This document shows, one piece after another, positions 61,234 through 64,000 of a DNA stretch of 64,000 nt. Each line of letters begins with the position of its first letter. Within the stretch, counting starts at the first letter, position 1. Below the pieces are notes generated by a model, which was not told where the DNA came from, did no database searches, and saw only the letters and a list, made by a program, of their open reading frames with translations. Both the position numbers and the translations under genes were made by a program. Source of the stretch: Micromonospora carbonacea (GTDB lineage Bacteria; Actinomycetota; Actinomycetes; Mycobacteriales; Micromonosporaceae); the NCBI RefSeq assembly GCF_014205165.1, contig NZ_JACHMZ010000001.1, forward strand, positions 7,112,501 through 7,176,500, given 5' to 3'.

Positions 61234-63345
61234 ATGACTGCACACCAATGGCGGATCGGGCCGGCGCCGGTCGACGGCGAGCAGGTCGATCTCGCGGTCG
61301 ACTGCCACCGGGGCCTGCGTGGCCCCTACACCGGGCTGGGCAGCGTGCTGCGGCAGCTCGTGCCGCAGGCGTACGAACGCTGGCCCGACCTCGTGCAGCG
61401 GCACCTGACCGAGATCCTGTCGGCGGCCCCGGAGCTGCGCGGGACGCTCGACGCGGCCCCCGAGACGCTCACCTCGCTGGCGGTGCCCGAGGAGCGGACC
61501 CGGATCTACCCGGCCAACCGCACCCGCCGGCTGGCCCACGGCGCGACGGAGTTCCTCGCCGGCCACGCCACCCGCGCCGGCCGCCTCCCGCTGCGGCTCG
61601 CGTTCGACCGGGTGGACCAGGCGGACCCCACCGACCAGGAGTTCCTGGCCATCTTCCTGCGACGGGTGCGACCCGACGTGGTGCGGGTGCTCGTCGGCAC
61701 CGACGGCGCACCGCTGGAGCCCGAGCTGACCGGCGCCCTCGACCGGTACGCCGACCGGCTGCCGGAGCTGCCCCGGGCCGTCGGCCCGGCCGGGCGCGGG
61801 CCGGAGGAGCTGCTGCGGGCGTACGTCGACGCCGACGGCACCTCCACCGACCCGGCGGAGTCGGCCGCGTACCGGCGGGCCGATCCGCAGGCGCGGACGG
61901 CGCTGCACGACGCGCGCGCCGCGCTGCTGCGCGAGCGGGGCGAGTGGAGCCTGGAGCTCGGCGCGATCCCCTGGCACCTGGAGCGGGGCAGCGACCCCGC
62001 CGGGGCCGGCGCGGAGGCGTTGTACGAGGCGGCACGGCACTGCGGCGCGCTGGGCTACTACCACGCGGTGATCGACTACGGGACCCGCGGCCGGGCGGTC
62101 GTCGACCCGGACACGCAGATGGAGCGGTTCTGGCTGCTCAGCACGCGGGCGAGCTCGGCCATGGTGGTGCTCGGCCGCACCGTCGAGGCGGAGCCGACGT
62201 ACCTCGACCTGCGCAGCCGCTACGCGGACCCCGAGTTGCAGATGTCCACCGGGTACGCGCTGGCCATGCTCTACACCCGTTTTCATCCCGAGGAGCTGAA
62301 GGATCACCACCTGGCCCGGGGCTACATCAACAACTCCATCGCGATCGCCTCGCTCCTGCCCGACCCGCAGAAGCGCGCCTTCCACTCGGTGTTCCAGAAC
62401 AACGGGCTGGCGCTGATCGAGATGCGGCTCGGCCGGGTGGCGGCGGCGCTGCGGCTGGTCGACGACGGGCTCGACCGGCTCGACCGGGAGCTGCCCGGCG
62501 ACAAGCACCGGCTGCACCGCTCGGTGCTGGTGCACAACCGGGGCAAGGCGTACCTGGCCCTGGGCCGGCTGGAGGAGGCCCTGGTCGACCTGACCCGGGT
62601 CATCGAGCTGGACCCGAACTACGCCGACTACTACTTCGACCGGGCCGACGTGCGGCGGCGGCTCGGCGACCTCACCGGCGCGGTGGCCGACTGCGACACG
62701 GCGATCAGCCTGTCGCCGCCGTTCTTCGAGCTGTACTACAACCGGGCGGACCTCAAGGCCGAGCTGGGCGACGCGGCCGGGGCGATCGCCGACTTCGGCT
62801 ACGTGGTGGAGCTGGAGCCCGACCAGCTCGACGCCCGGGTGAACCTGGTCAGCCTGCTGCTCGACGACGGGGCCGTCGACGCCGCCCGCCCGCACGTCGA
62901 GGAGGGGCTGCGGCGGCACCCCGCCGAGGCCCGGCTGCTGCACCTGCGGGGCGTGCTGGCGCTGGCCGACGGGGCGGAGGCGGACGCCCGCCGCTACCTC
63001 GACGAGGCGCTGGCGGCCGACCCGGGGCTGGTCGCCGCGCTGGCCAGCCGGGCCGCCCTCGCGTTCGACGGCGGGGACCACGGCAGGGCCGTCGCCGACC
63101 TCACGGCCGCGCTCGCGGCGGACGGCGACAATCCGGACCTGCTCTACAACCGGGGGTTCGTCCACGAGGCGGCCGGCCGGTGGGCGGAGGCGGTCGCCGA
63201 CTACGACCGGGCCCTGGAGCTGCCCGGCGCGGACCGGGCGGAGCTGATCGGCCGGCGCGCCCGCTGCCAGGCGGAACTCGACGGAACCGTCGCCGGCGGG
63301 CCCGGCGGGGCGGTCGGGCGGCCGGACCTGGCCGGCGCGCGATGA
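61234..63345 (+). CDS. Large TPR protein of the candidate RiPP locus
   Basis: A 703-aa soluble protein. The N-terminal ~240 residues (DCHRGLRGPYTGLGSVLRQL, LRLAFDRVDQADPTDQEFL) recall the ATPase part of STAND proteins, including a Walker-B-like strand, but no P-loop is visible. At least eight tetratricopeptide repeats follow from about residue 290 (KAYLALGRLEEALVDLTRVI, DYYFDRADVRRRLGDLTGAV, LYYNRADLKAELGDAAGAI). It probably scaffolds the precursor and enzymes. It is 73 bp after the protease gene and overlaps the flavin reductase by 4 bp. Confidence 0.75.
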   Translation: MTAHQWRIGPAPVDGEQVDLAVDCHRGLRGPYTGLGSVLRQLVPQAYERWPDLVQRHLTEILSAAPELRGTLDAAPETLTSLAVPEERTRIYPANRTRRLAHGATEFLAGHATRAGRLPLRLAFDRVDQADPTDQEFLAIFLRRVRPDVVRVLVGTDGAPLEPELTGALDRYADRLPELPRAVGPAGRGPEELLRAYVDADGTSTDPAESAAYRRADPQARTALHDARAALLRERGEWSLELGAIPWHLERGSDPAGAGAEALYEAARHCGALGYYHAVIDYGTRGRAVVDPDTQMERFWLLSTRASSAMVVLGRTVEAEPTYLDLRSRYADPELQMSTGYALAMLYTRFHPEELKDHHLARGYINNSIAIASLLPDPQKRAFHSVFQNNGLALIEMRLGRVAAALRLVDDGLDRLDRELPGDKHRLHRSVLVHNRGKAYLALGRLEEALVDLTRVIELDPNYADYYFDRADVRRRLGDLTGAVADCDTAISLSPPFFELYYNRADLKAELGDAAGAIADFGYVVELEPDQLDARVNLVSLLLDDGAVDAARPHVEEGLRRHPAEARLLHLRGVLALADGAEADARRYLDEALAADPGLVAALASRAALAFDGGDHGRAVADLTAALAADGDNPDLLYNRGFVHEAAGRWAEAVADYDRALELPGADRAELIGRRARCQAELDGTVAGGPGGAVGRPDLAGAR

Positions 63346-63902
63346 CCACCACGGTCCCCCACCGCGCGACGACCGAACGGGACCGGGCCGTCCCCGCCGG
63401 CGGCCCGGGGCCGGACCGGGCCGTCCCGGTCGGTGGGCCGGAGCTGCGCGAGTTCATGCGGAACTGGGCCACCGGCGTGGCGGTGGTCACCAGTCGCGCG
63501 GCCGGGCACCCCGTCGGCTGCACCGTCAACGCGTTCACGTCCGTGTCGCTGCGTCCGCCGCTGCTGCTCGTCTCGCTGGCCCGGACCAGCCGCACCCTCG
63601 CCGCGATCACCGCCGAGGGCGGTTTCGCGGTGAACCTGCTGGGCCGCCGGCAGCGCGTGCTGGCCGACCGGTTCGCCACCGGCGTCGTCGAGGACCGGTT
63701 CGCCGGGGTGGCGTACCGCGTCCTCGACGGGATGCCGCTGCTCGACGGGGCGATGGCGGCGGCCGTGTGCGCGGTGACCCAGCTGATCGCCGCCGCCGAC
63801 CACGTGCTGGTGCTCGGCACTCCGTACTGGTGCGAGGCCACGGGCGACGCCGACCCCGCCGTCTTCCTCGGCGGCCGCTACCGGACGGTCAGTCCGGCCT
63901 GA
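63342..63902 (+). CDS. Flavin reductase family (NAD(P)H:FMN oxidoreductase-like) protein
   Basis: A 186-aa protein of the flavin reductase-like split-barrel family. FMRNWATGVAVVTSRAAGHPVGCTVNAFTSVSLRPPLLLVSLARTS is the FMN-binding core (given in family-typical order), and GVAYRVLDGMPLLDGA and DHVLVLG follow. It could supply reduced flavin to, or act beside, the LanD-like flavoprotein, or reduce dehydro residues. ATG overlaps the TPR stop (ATGA), so it belongs to the same operon. Confidence 0.85.
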   Translation: MTTTVPHRATTERDRAVPAGGPGPDRAVPVGGPELREFMRNWATGVAVVTSRAAGHPVGCTVNAFTSVSLRPPLLLVSLARTSRTLAAITAEGGFAVNLLGRRQRVLADRFATGVVEDRFAGVAYRVLDGMPLLDGAMAAAVCAVTQLIAAADHVLVLGTPYWCEATGDADPAVFLGGRYRTVSPA

Positions 63903-64000
63903 CCTGCTCGCGGACCCGGGCGGCGTAGCGGCTCAGCGCCGCCCGGTTGGCCTGCTCGGTCTTGGCGATCAGGCTCGCCACGTGCTTCTCCACGGTGCGC
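63889..64000 (-). CDS. LuxR-family regulator, C-terminal end only
   Basis: The minus strand is open from the window edge to a TGA at 63889-63891. It reads RTVEKHVASLIAKTEQANRA, the recognition helix of LuxR/GerE-type HTH domains, and ends RYAARVREQVRPD. The rest of the gene lies beyond the window. It overlaps the flavin reductase gene tail to tail by 14 bp and is a candidate regulator of the RiPP locus. Confidence 0.75.
   Translation of the reverse strand, partial: RTVEKHVASLIAKTEQANRAALSRYAARVREQVRPD

Noticed and set aside
59010..63902. Assignment to a known lanthipeptide, linaridin or thioamitide class
   Set aside because: None of the class-defining enzymes (LanB/C, LanM, LanKC, CypH/L-like, YcaO/TfuA) is visible; only the LanD-like flavoprotein is shared.

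Overview
The window is high-GC actinobacterial chromosome, most likely from Micromonospora or a close relative. The basis is its composition, frequent GTG/TTG starts, leaderless promoters, Tat/Sec-exported proteases, and a core-gene order that from memory matches the dnaB side of the origin region in streptomycetes: tRNA nucleotidyltransferase, inositol-phosphate synthase with a PadR regulator, class A penicillin-binding protein, rpsF-ssb-rpsR-rplI, dnaB. No rRNA, tRNA or CRISPR array was recognised.

Layout. 0-10 kb: 3' end of cca, a secreted subtilisin with six trefoil-type repeats, an NfeD-flotillin pair, a secreted RhiA-like protein, a SigE-family sigma factor with a membrane partner, ogt, a decayed stretch with gene relics, and a small toxin-antitoxin pair. 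10-22.5 kb: padR-ino1 operon with a near-perfect palindromic operator, a DUF5318 protein, the large PBP, GT-C membrane proteins, endonuclease IV, then rpsF-ssb-rpsR-rplI behind a structured leader. 22.5-33 kb: a repeat-rich membrane protein, a DnaA-box-like cluster, dnaB interrupted by a class 3 intein, a DinB-like enzyme, a zinc-ribbon protein, a phosphoribosyltransferase, a GT-C protein and a GGDEF-EAL protein. 33-36 kb and 49-51 kb hold the molybdenum cofactor genes in two blocks (moaC-mog-moeA-moaE and moaA-moaD); fdhD lies at 57 kb. 36-49 kb: a GT87 protein, DoxX, GNAT, an AAA ATPase with paired palindromes, two paralogous proline-rich membrane proteins, EamA, a prepilin peptidase, a PHP-UvrD fusion and a metallophosphoesterase. 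51-58 kb: a kinase-like protein, DUF4192, a TadA-like deaminase, an S1 protease with CBM2, and a short HTH/NB-ARC regulator that ends inside a dispersed repeat.

The most interesting accessory region is 58.4-64 kb. It is a compact candidate RiPP (ribosomally made, modified peptide) locus: a 26-codon precursor gene ending in CTDCC, a divergent LanD-like flavoprotein, a fusion of a PqqD/RRE-like domain with an M50-type HEWYH membrane protease, a large TPR protein, a flavin reductase, and a LuxR-type regulator running off the window edge. Two near-identical 16-bp TGGGGG...CCCCA palindromes lie between the divergent genes, and a strong hairpin follows the precursor. No lanthionine synthetase, YcaO or radical SAM enzyme is visible in the window.

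Many starts show a TANNNT hexamer 6-9 nt upstream and no Shine-Dalgarno, so leaderless transcription looks common here. Strong GC hairpins separate many transcription units and are listed as terminators. Function calls rest on family recognition by eye; no database search was run.
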